Source: Geobacter sp. (GTDB lineage Bacteria; Desulfobacterota; Desulfuromonadia; Geobacterales; DSM-12255). Taken from it: a stretch of 5,026 nucleotides of DNA. Position numbers and translations under genes: made by a program. The stretch is from assembly GCA_012026855.1 (NCBI GenBank), contig VEOV01000128.1, positions 1-5,026 of the forward strand. Reading direction: 5' to 3'. Below the pieces are notes generated by a model. The model did no database searches and was not told the origin of the DNA. It saw only the letters and a program-made list of their open reading frames with translations. This document shows positions 1-4,713 of the stretch, piece by piece; within the stretch, counting starts at the first letter, position 1; every line of letters begins with the position of its first letter.

Positions 1-17
1 ATCATCAAGGGTGGCAA

Positions 18-332
18 ATGAAACCCCGCCGCCCGGTTTCGGTAAAACTGCCGAGCAGTGAGGAGGCTGACGCCAGGATCAGGGCCATGCGCCAGGCAAT
101 TGACGACAACAGCAACTACCGGCAGAAGTCGCTCAAGCTGCACGGCCTGATCTGCGCCCGTTGCGCCCGGGAGTTCGACCAGTCAAATGCCCATCTGCTC
201 ACCGTACACCACCGGGATGGCAACCATCACAACAATCCGCCCGATGGTTCCAACTGGGAAAATCTCTGCAGCCATTGCCACGACGACCTCCATGCCCGGG
301 GTGAGTTGGGGGAGTATTTGAGCAGGAAGTAA
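18..332 (+). CDS. yajD: YajD-family HNH nuclease
   Basis: Predicted small cytoplasmic HNH endonuclease of 104 residues; the biological substrate of the YajD family is not established. Two zinc-type cysteine pairs (C46-x2-C49 and C84-x2-C87) bracket the HNH core: H64-H65 in VHHRDGN, N82 in WENLC and H88/H92 in HCHDDLH. The stretch from Y34 to H92 aligns from memory with E. coli YajD (YREKALK..., TVHH...NNPEDGSNW...LC..CHD), which is why I use the symbol. The E. coli protein has a longer C-terminal tail that is missing here, while this one has about 20 extra N-terminal residues. The ATG at 18 follows AAGGGTGG, a usable Shine-Dalgarno sequence. The neighbour downstream is on the opposite strand, so this gene is not co-transcribed with anything to its right. 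There are no phage or restriction genes beside it. Confidence 0.9.
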   Translation: MKPRRPVSVKLPSSEEADARIRAMRQAIDDNSNYRQKSLKLHGLICARCAREFDQSNAHLLTVHHRDGNHHNNPPDGSNWENLCSHCHDDLHARGELGEYLSRK

Positions 333-347
333 ATGGCACAACCAAAG

Positions 348-371
348 AAAAAGGGGGCTGTTGCGGCCCCC
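348..371 (-). terminator. Rho-independent terminator of the small exported-protein gene
   Basis: Read on the minus strand, a 6-bp all-GC stem (GGGGGC 371-366 pairing with GCCCCC 358-353, 7-nt loop) is followed at once by TTTTTCTTT (352-344). It sits 47 bp after the stop codon of the minus-strand gene 418-711. On the plus strand the same hairpin lies 20 bp after the yajD stop but has no immediate T-run (the first T-run is at 390-395), so it is at best a weak terminator in that direction. Confidence 0.8.
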
Positions 372-417
372 CTCCCATCTTCATTCTGGTTTTTTCTGTT
401 CAGCTTCGGTTGATCAT

Positions 418-711
418 TTACGGTCTGTAGACGCTTGGATCTGACGGTCCGTTATACACGGTAGCATTCTGCCTGCTGTCGTCTGCCGCCATCCCCAGCC
501 TTTCGTGCAGGTCGCTCTGCATATCGTGCCTGATATGCGTTACTGCCTTGGACTCTCCCGGTGCCAAGGTTTTTTCTTCCTGTGCTGCCATCCCCATCCT
601 TACGTGCAAATCACTCTGCATGTCATGCTTCATGCCGTCCGCGGCAAAAGCAGACGCCGCTGCCGAAGCCATCATGAATGCTGCTACCAGTACTATCGAT
701 CTTGTTTTCAT
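418..711 (-). CDS. Small exported protein with duplicated HDMQSDLH motif, function unknown
   Basis: Encodes 97 residues that I do not recognise as a named family. Residues 1-23 form a classical Sec signal peptide (K2/R4, hydrophobic 6-22, A-F-A before A24), leaving a mature periplasmic or secreted peptide of about 74 residues without cysteine. The mature part holds two copies of an 18-residue unit, 27-44 and 60-77, sharing HDMQSDLH-x-R-[ML]-GMAA with a period of 33 residues. The DNA copies (plus-strand 489-534 and 588-633) differ at about 9 of 46 positions, several of them silent, which points to an older duplication kept under selection. His, Met and Asp are frequent in the unit, so metal binding is possible but unproven; an amphipathic helix is equally compatible. 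The tail 78-97 is Pro/Tyr-rich. An AAGGAGA ribosome site lies 6 bp before the ATG. The gene looks monocistronic, with its own promoter region and terminator. Confidence 0.85.
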   Translation of the reverse strand: MKTRSIVLVAAFMMASAAASAFAADGMKHDMQSDLHVRMGMAAQEEKTLAPGESKAVTHIRHDMQSDLHERLGMAADDSRQNATVYNGPSDPSVYRP

Positions 712-717
712 TTTCTA

Positions 718-724
718 TCTCCTT
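718..724 (-). promoter_or_regulatory. Ribosome binding site of the small exported-protein gene
   Basis: Read on the minus strand this is AAGGAGA, 6 nt before the ATG at 711. It fixes the start and supports the gene being real despite its short length. Confidence 0.8.
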
Positions 725-736
725 GGTACTTTAATT

Positions 737-754
737 CAGGCGACTTTTCGCCTG
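737..754 (-). promoter_or_regulatory. Perfect 7-bp hairpin in the 5' leader of the small exported-protein gene
   Basis: CAGGCGA (737-743) and TCGCCTG (748-754) form a perfect 7-bp stem with a 4-nt loop (AAAG on the transcribed strand). It lies 25 nt upstream of the ATG and just upstream of the ribosome site. If transcription starts near 754-760, as either promoter candidate predicts, the hairpin would be at the very 5' end of the mRNA, where such stems usually protect against decay. It has no T-run and so is not a terminator. Confidence 0.55.
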
Positions 755-775
755 TTGTAAAAGATAGATTACAAC
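754..775. repeat. Perfect 7-bp inverted repeat over the putative transcription start
   Basis: GTTGTAA (754-760), an 8-bp spacer, then TTACAAC (769-775). It covers the -12 half of the sigma-54-like element and the predicted start of transcription for the minus-strand gene 418-711. It is well placed to be a repressor operator. The binding protein is unknown. Confidence 0.45.
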
Positions 776-785
776 ATGCGTGCCA
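770..785 (-). promoter_or_regulatory. Candidate sigma-54 (RpoN) promoter for the small exported-protein gene
   Basis: The minus strand reads TGGCACG-CATG-TTGTA, against the RpoN consensus TGGCACG-N4-TTGC[AT]. The only mismatch is T for C in the -12 GC dinucleotide, and the 10-bp GG-to-GC spacing is exact. The predicted start is near 759-760, giving a leader of about 48 nt. The mismatch is at an important position, so this is a candidate only. An alternative sigma-70 reading (TTGTGG at 788-783, 16 bp, TATCTT at 766-761) is weaker but possible. Confidence 0.45.
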
Positions 786-801
786 CAATGGCCTGATTGT
801 G
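784..801. repeat. Perfect inverted repeat CACAAT-N6-ATTGTG
   Basis: An 18-bp dyad with perfect 6-bp arms (784-789 and 796-801) around GGCCTG. It abuts the -24 half of the sigma-54-like element. It does not match the CRP (TGTGA-N6-TCACA) or FNR (TTGAT-N4-ATCAA) consensus. Its arm size and spacing are typical of a dimeric regulator site. Confidence 0.4.
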
Positions 802-808
802 TAAGTAG

Positions 809-823
809 CTGCAACTATTGCAG
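809..823. repeat. Perfect inverted repeat CTGCAA-CTA-TTGCAG
   Basis: A 15-bp dyad with perfect 6-bp arms (809-814, 818-823) and a 3-bp spacer. It lies about 50-65 bp upstream of the predicted start of the minus-strand gene, a distance usual for an activator site. The binding protein is unknown. Confidence 0.35.
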
Positions 824-985
824 TAAATTGTATTAGCAAGTATTTTTTAATTATAAACTATATAATATTCTACAGTGAAATGTTGAATATGCGGATTATT
901 CTGCAGGGCGGATAGTGGAAAGAATGGGCAACAAGACGGAGTGGCAAAAAGAAGGAGTGGCCAGTCTTTGAAAATGGAAGTATAA

Positions 986-1026
986 GGGGGTGGCAGCGTA
1001 AAATCCCAATTACAACTGTTGCCCCC
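986..1026 (+). promoter_or_regulatory. Possible leader RNA hairpin before the MBL gene
   Basis: In RNA, 986-995 (GGGGGUGGCA) can pair over all 10 positions with 1017-1026 (UGUUGCCCCC). Seven pairs are Watson-Crick and three are G-U, closing a 21-nt loop. It ends 33 nt before the preferred ATG at 1060. There is no T-run after it, so it is not an ordinary terminator, and I recognise no riboswitch consensus in it. It could shape the leader or be chance. Confidence 0.3.
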
Positions 1027-1059
1027 TGTGCCGTTATTACAGCTAATCCGAGGATGAAT

Positions 1060-1963
1060 ATGAAGCTCGACTATCTGCACTGTATCGATCTTGACCAGCC
1101 GGGGCTGACCGGCTTTCGCCAGTTCATCAGCTCTTGGCTCTATTGCGGCGAGCAGTTCACCCTGCTGGTCGATCCCGGGCCCCTGTCGACCATCCCCCGG
1201 CTTGTTGATGCGGTACGGCGTCACGGGGTGCAGCGGCTCGACTATATCCTTCTTACCCATATCCCACATCGATCATGCCGGCGGCACCGGTGCGCTGCTG
1301 CGGGAATTCTCCGAGGCAAGGGTGATCTGCCATCCGGACGGCATCCGGCATCTTGTCTCCCCGCAAAAACTGTGGGAAGGGTCCCGCAAGGTGCTCGGGG
1401 AAAAGTTGGCAGAGGCCTACGGTGAAATCCTGGCGGTGCCCCAGGAGCAGATTTTTTTCGAGGAGGCAATCGGCACTACCGGCGTCCGGGCCTTTCTGAC
1501 CCCTGGCCATGCCCAGCACCACTGCTGCTACCTGCTGGATGACCTCCTCTTTGCCGGTGAGGTTGCCGGGGTGCGCTGCGTCGTGCCTGACGCCATCATG
1601 ATCCGGCCGGCAACGCCCCCCCGCTTTATCCTGGAGATTGCCCTCGATTCGGTGGAGCGGATGATGGCGCTACAGCCGCGGCGCATGGTCTTTGCCCATT
1701 ACGGGCTGGTGGACAGGGCGGACGAGCATCTGGCCATCGCCCGGAACCAGCTGCTCCTCTGGGTCGAAGGGGCAGCGGCAGTGGCAACGGTCCCCGAGTC
1801 GGAGCGGGAGGAGGCGATGTTCGCCTGGCTGCTGGCCCATGACCGGCATTATGCCAACATCACCAGCCTGCCTGACGATATCCGGGCGCGGGAGCGGTAC
1901 TTCTTCGGCAACAGCTACCGGGGGATGGCGGAGTATGTGGCCGAGCGGGCCCGGCCTGGTTGA
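1060..1963 (+). pseudogene. MBL-fold metallohydrolase, interrupted by a +1 frameshift in the active site
   Basis: A metallo-beta-lactamase-fold hydrolase of the broad GloB/COG0491 kind; the substrate cannot be told. The frame opened at 1060 ends at a TGA at 1423-1425. The rest of the protein continues in another frame to 1963. Dropping one C from the CCC at 1263-1265 restores a single 300-residue protein with THIHIDHAGGTG, giving H67, H69, D71 and H72 of the HxHxDH zinc motif. Further ligands follow downstream: GHAQHH (H150), FAGE (E167, where many relatives have Asp) and FAHYG (H213). I prefer the ATG at 1060 over 1054 because GAGG (1050-1053) is then 6 nt away rather than touching the start codon. 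As given, the first frame makes only about 121 residues without an intact metal site. The intact ligands on both sides suggest a very recent mutation or a sequencing error rather than an old pseudogene. Confidence 0.85.
1263..1265 (+). other. Frameshift site in the MBL gene (CCC in place of CC)
   Basis: Codons before this run read T-H-I in the upstream frame. Codons after it read H-I-D-H-A-G-G in the frame one base further on. Removing a single C joins them into the family motif exactly. A short homopolymer is where both replication slippage and base-calling errors occur. Confidence 0.85.
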
Positions 1964-1973
1964 GCAGCGAATA

Positions 1974-2345
1974 CTACCAGGTCTGCGTGACCGTATCGGG
2001 CGTAACCGCCAGTGTGGCGCGCAGCCAGTCAAACTTTGCCTTTAGCAGGTCAAAATCCGGTCCTGATGTGATGAACTCGGCCTTCCCCTTGATCAGGAAG
2101 CCGGCGCCGGGGCCATGCAGACCTTGCACTTTGCTGCTTGCCATGGTAAGCAGCACTTCCGGGTTGAAGGCAATGTTCGCCTCGGTCCGGTGCATGTAAC
2201 CGGCTGGAATCAGCAGGCGGCCATCGGCTGAGATGCGGATGTAGCTGTTCCAGGTGTTGACCATGTGTGGCCCGTCCTGGCCCAGAGTGGCGATGGCAAC
2301 TACGCCGTCCTGTTTCAGTATTTCCAGCAGTTTTTCGGGAATCAT
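1974..2345 (-). CDS. FMN-binding split-barrel protein, homologue of Desulfovibrio vulgaris FMN-bp
   Basis: A 123-residue cytoplasmic flavoprotein of the pyridoxamine-phosphate-oxidase-like split-barrel fold. It matches the 122-residue FMN-binding protein of D. vulgaris (Miyazaki F) along its whole length, as I recall it: GVVAIAT-x-G-x-DGPH-x-VNTWNSY, MH-[KR]-TEAN, GPG-x-GFLI-[KR]-G. That protein binds one FMN per subunit as a dimer and is thought to carry electrons; it is not a true pyridoxamine oxidase. The residues known to lie around its flavin are kept: W32, Y35, an acidic residue at 13 (D13 for E13), and W107 for W106. The last residue is W123 where the Desulfovibrio protein ends in L122. 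The start is set by AGGAGGT (2353-2359), 7 nt before the ATG. It is divergent from the MocR-type regulator by 43 bp, and its stop is 10 bp from that of the MBL gene. Confidence 0.9.
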   Translation of the reverse strand: MIPEKLLEILKQDGVVAIATLGQDGPHMVNTWNSYIRISADGRLLIPAGYMHRTEANIAFNPEVLLTMASSKVQGLHGPGAGFLIKGKAEFITSGPDFDLLKAKFDWLRATLAVTPDTVTQTW

Positions 2346-2352
2346 CGGTACT

Positions 2353-2359
2353 ACCTCCT
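2353..2359 (-). promoter_or_regulatory. Strong ribosome binding site of the FMN-binding protein gene
   Basis: The minus strand reads AGGAGGT, a near-perfect anti-16S match, 7 nt before the ATG at 2345. It suggests high translation of this small flavoprotein. Confidence 0.8.
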
Positions 2360-2362
2360 GTT

Positions 2363-2370
2363 AATCGATT
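2363..2370. promoter_or_regulatory. Short palindrome in the divergent intergenic region
   Basis: AATCGATT, a perfect 8-bp palindrome, lies in the 43-bp gap between the FMN-binding gene and the MocR-type regulator gene. It is a possible half of a shared operator. The similar AATCATCGGT at 2340-2349 makes an imperfect direct repeat with AATCGATTGGT at 2363-2373; MocR proteins often bind direct repeats. The palindrome is short enough to be chance. Confidence 0.25.
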
Positions 2371-2388
2371 GGTGTGAGTGGAGCAGCT

Positions 2389-3807
2389 ATGTTCATTCTG
2401 GACCATAACGGCCAAGAGCCATTATACAAGCAACTCTACAAGCAGATCAGGGCCCGGGTGCTGTCCGGGAAAATGCCGGCCCACAGTAAACTCCCCTCTG
2501 TCAGAGACCTGGCGGCCGAGCTGGCGACCAGCCGCAACACGGGCGATGGCGCCTATCAGGAGCTGGCTGCCGAGGGGTATATCTACAGCAGGGAGCGCAG
2601 CGGCTATTTCGTGTCGGCGCTTGATCATCATACCACACCATTGGCAGTGAAGCATGCGCCCCGCAAGCAAAGCCGCCCCCCGGAGCCGCTACCAGCCTAC
2701 CAGTACGACTTCCATCCCGCCCGACTCGATCCGGCCAGCTTTCCGGCGGCACAGTGGCGCAGCTGCTTTCTGGAGTGCCTGCGCGAGAGCAGCCGAGAGT
2801 TTTCCCAGTACGGCGATCTCTCCGGTGACTGGGGGTTGCGCAGCAATCTGCAACAGTATCTGGAGCACTCCCGTGGCGTCATCTGCGAGCCTGAGCAGAT
2901 CATCATCTGTGCCGGCCTCCAGCAGAGCCTGGACCTGGTGGCCCATCTGCTGAGGGCAGAGCATGCGACGGTGGCAGTGGAGGATCCCGGCTATCACCTG
3001 CCCCGGGCCGTCTTCCGGAACAACCTGTTCGGTATCGTGCCAATTGCTATCGGGCCGGGGGGGATCGGGCTGGAAGCCCTGCGCGCCAGTGACTGCACCA
3101 TCGCCTATGTGACACCGTCCCACCAGCTGCCCATGGGGTATGTCATGCCGGTGGCCAACCGGCTGAACCTGATTGACTGGGCCGGCACCGGGGACAAACT
3201 GATCATCGAAGACGATTATGACAGCGAACTCCGCTACCACGGCAAACCGATTCCTTCCCTGCAGGGGCTCAGACCCGACGGCAACATCATCTACATGGGG
3301 ACCTTTTCCAAGGTGCTCTCCCCGGCGCTGCGTCTGAGCTACATGGTGCTGCCCCGCCCGCTGCTGGCCGGTTTCCGGATGCTTTACCGGGACTATTTTT
3401 CCACGGTCTCGCTCCTGGAACAGAAAACCATGGCAAAATTCATGGCCCAGGGTTACTGGGAGCGCCATGTCAGGCGGATGCGTATCATCTACCAGAAGAA
3501 GCATGACGCCATGCTCGAAGCCATCAATCGCCATTTCGGCAGCCGGGCTGAGATAGTCGGCCAGGGGGCCGGACTGCATGTGGTGCTGCAACTGCCGGGG
3601 GAAACCCCCGGTGAAACCGAAATTATCCGCACCGCCGCAGAGCACGGGATCAATCTGTTTCCGTTCAGTGGGACCTGTGCCACGGCTGCACCTGCCACCA
3701 CCAGCCTCCTGCTCGGTTTCGGCGGGATGGATGCTGCCGAAATCGGGCAAGGGATAGCGAAATTGTCCAAGATTACGGGTAATATTCAGTGTAATACGGG
3801 ACAGTAG
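2389..3807 (+). CDS. MocR/GabR-type transcriptional regulator (GntR HTH + fold-I aminotransferase domain)
   Basis: A DNA-binding regulator of 472 residues, the usual length for the MocR subfamily, which senses PLP or PLP-amine adducts. Residues 10-75 are a GntR winged helix (PLYKQLYKQIR, KLPSVRDLAAELATSRNT, AYQELAAEGYI). A linker of about 40 residues follows, then an aminotransferase-like domain. D275 and Y277 in IIEDDYDSELRY and K308 in TFSKVLSPALR have the same 33-residue spacing as the PLP-binding Asp279 and Lys312 of B. subtilis GabR, so PLP binding is likely. VTPSHQLPMG is a further family hallmark. I prefer ATG 2389 over GTG 2374 because GGAG (2380-2383) precedes it and the protein then begins like its relatives. 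The residues after SRNT are G-D-G instead of the usual hydrophobic V-x-x. The most likely target is the divergent FMN-binding gene and/or itself. I see no pdxST neighbour, so I do not call it pdxR. Confidence 0.92.
   Translation: MFILDHNGQEPLYKQLYKQIRARVLSGKMPAHSKLPSVRDLAAELATSRNTGDGAYQELAAEGYIYSRERSGYFVSALDHHTTPLAVKHAPRKQSRPPEPLPAYQYDFHPARLDPASFPAAQWRSCFLECLRESSREFSQYGDLSGDWGLRSNLQQYLEHSRGVICEPEQIIICAGLQQSLDLVAHLLRAEHATVAVEDPGYHLPRAVFRNNLFGIVPIAIGPGGIGLEALRASDCTIAYVTPSHQLPMGYVMPVANRLNLIDWAGTGDKLIIEDDYDSELRYHGKPIPSLQGLRPDGNIIYMGTFSKVLSPALRLSYMVLPRPLLAGFRMLYRDYFSTVSLLEQKTMAKFMAQGYWERHVRRMRIIYQKKHDAMLEAINRHFGSRAEIVGQGAGLHVVLQLPGETPGETEIIRTAAEHGINLFPFSGTCATAAPATTSLLLGFGGMDAAEIGQGIAKLSKITGNIQCNTGQ
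2431..2436 (-). promoter_or_regulatory. Possible -10 element for the FMN-binding protein gene
   Basis: The minus strand reads a perfect TATAAT, about 86 bp upstream of the FMN-binding ATG and inside the start of the regulator gene. No good -35 is found 16-18 bp upstream (TGATCT at 17 bp). Because the gap between the two genes is only 43 bp, the promoter for one or both genes must overlap coding sequence. Confidence 0.25.
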
Positions 3808-3904
3808 CTTCAGTTTCAGGATAGTAAACTTTTGCTCCCATGGGCAGGGGCAGAATTGAATATTTTTATGGGGACAGTTGCCCGATTTGAAAGGGGGATG
3901 GGAT

Positions 3905-4627
3905 ATGAAAATAGAGCGCTTGCTGAAATCCTGGGTTATGCTGGCTGCCTGCTGTCTATCGCTGCTGCCTGCAGCAGAGCTGATGGCAGCCGGCAGTGAT
4001 GCCGCCGCCGACAAGGTTGTTGCCACCGTCAAGGATGAGCCGGTCAGGGCCTCTGAGCTGGTAGCTTATATTGAAGCTTCGAAACTCCCCCCTATTGAAG
4101 CGCTGACCGACCTGATCGAGCAGAAACTGTTGCGCAGTGCTGCTCAGGACAATGGGATCAATGTCCCTGCCGGCCGGTGGAGCCTGGAAGAGCGTGACAG
4201 GATAGAAGCAGCCCTGGTAAAGGCGCTCCCCATTACCGTACCGGACCACATCGGCGAACTGGTGGTTGATCATGCCTACCTGAAAACCGGGGCGGACGAC
4301 AAGGAGCAGAAAGCCGGTCTGATCCTCATGGAGCGGCTGCGCACCATGGTGGCTGACGGTGCCGCTATCCCGGCTGCATTCGACCAGCTGCAGGTTGATG
4401 GCAGCAACTGGCATATCGGCGACCATGAAGAGTACCCGGCCACGGTTCTGCCCGATGAGGTGCGGCAGCTGCCTCCCGGCGGGCTGAGCAGCGTGCTGGC
4501 CGGCAGCGATGGCTACAACCTGTTCAAGTTGTATGACCGGAAAATTCCGGTTGACGAGATCCGCCTGGCAGTGAGGATTTATCTGCTGGAGAAGACCGGT
4601 GAGCTGGTCAATGTCGTCGAGGAGTGA
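3905..4627 (+). CDS. Exported SurA/PpiC-like protein with a divergent parvulin domain
   Basis: A 240-residue protein, probably a periplasmic folding factor of the SurA/PpiC kind. The signal sequence has K2/R5/K8, a hydrophobic run 9-28 and likely cleavage near A28. L13-A14-A15-C16 formally fits a lipobox, but the hydrophobic run continues past it, so a lipoprotein is less likely. Residues 37-115 resemble a SurA N-terminal chaperone region (VVATVKDEPVRASELVAYI, then DLIEQKLLRSAAQDNGI). Residues 119-213 resemble a parvulin domain: DHAYLKTG with H123 in the place of the 'HIL' strand, then LPPGGLSSVLAGSDGYNLFKLYDRK, matching the 'L-x-PG-x-[VL]-S-x-x-x-x-S-x-x-GY-x-x-x-K-L' end of the family. The usual GGDLG segment is replaced by NWHIGD, so isomerase activity is doubtful. 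The start is ATG 3905 after AAGGGGGA, rather than TTG 3878. The gene follows the regulator by 97 bp and may share a transcript with the flavoprotein gene 86 bp downstream. Confidence 0.75.
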   Translation: MKIERLLKSWVMLAACCLSLLPAAELMAAGSDAAADKVVATVKDEPVRASELVAYIEASKLPPIEALTDLIEQKLLRSAAQDNGINVPAGRWSLEERDRIEAALVKALPITVPDHIGELVVDHAYLKTGADDKEQKAGLILMERLRTMVADGAAIPAAFDQLQVDGSNWHIGDHEEYPATVLPDEVRQLPPGGLSSVLAGSDGYNLFKLYDRKIPVDEIRLAVRIYLLEKTGELVNVVEE

Positions 4628-4648
4628 TTGCCTGAAGAAATGATTTAC

Positions 4649-4677
4649 CGTTAAATAAAGGGACAGGGGCGTTAAAT
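4649..4677 (+). repeat. Direct repeat CGTTAAAT, 21-bp period
   Basis: CGTTAAAT occurs at 4649-4656 and 4670-4677, exactly two helical turns apart, in the 86-bp gap before the flavoprotein gene. A small dyad CAGGG/CCCTG (4664-4668, 4678-4682) overlaps it. It may be an operator on one face of the helix, or chance. There is no T-run and hence no terminator between the two genes. Confidence 0.3.
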
Positions 4678-4713
4678 CCCTGGAAACAGAAAACCAGAGG
4701 GAAGGAGTACGCA

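Larger units (their letters stand above)
712..1059. other. 348-bp divergent intergenic region
   Basis: This stretch separates the minus-strand exported-protein gene from the plus-strand MBL gene. The left third holds the promoter elements, dyads and leader hairpin listed separately. The middle (about 824-880) is very AT-rich and contains TATAAT at 861-866 on the plus strand with no convincing -35 partner. The right third holds two GGAGTGGC direct repeats (938-945 and 954-961) and a possible RNA hairpin (986-1026). Tiny open frames at 880-915 and 924-971 have no good ribosome sites, and I do not call them. I see no tRNA, and no riboswitch consensus that I recognise. Confidence 0.6.

Noticed and set aside
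505..804. Plus-strand open frames opposite the small exported-protein gene.
   Set aside because: They are cysteine- and histidine-rich antisense shadows. The minus-strand frame has a signal peptide, a strong ribosome site, a repeat structure and a terminator.
938..961. GGAGTGGC direct repeat in the MBL upstream region.
   Set aside because: Two 8-mers 16 bp apart in a purine-rich stretch; the spacing is not helical and there is no promoter context, so chance is likely.
1202..1262. An alternative start of the downstream MBL fragment at TTG 1202.
   Set aside because: The stretch before 1263 in that frame has no MBL similarity and no ribosome site; similarity switches frame precisely at the CCC run, so this is a frameshift, not a separate gene.
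847..1269. A 140-residue open frame on the minus strand across the intergenic region and the MBL start.
   Set aside because: It covers AT-rich intergenic DNA with an incoherent C-terminal composition and no motif; part of it is simply antisense to the MBL gene.
1958..1980. A possible shared bidirectional terminator between the convergent MBL and FMN-binding genes.
   Set aside because: Only 10 bp separate the stop codons, and I see no GC-rich stem with a T-run there on either strand.
3798..3877. GGGACAG occurring at 3798-3804 and 3871-3877, and again at 4660-4666, suggestive of REP-like elements.
   Set aside because: The copies are only 7 bp, lack a shared flanking sequence or hairpin, and one overlaps the end of a coding region; there is not enough to call a repeat family.
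2689..4032. A 447-residue open frame on the minus strand opposite the MocR-type regulator.
   Set aside because: It overlaps a well-supported gene, has no recognisable domain and no ribosome site, and is rich in residues typical of antisense frames in GC-rich DNA.
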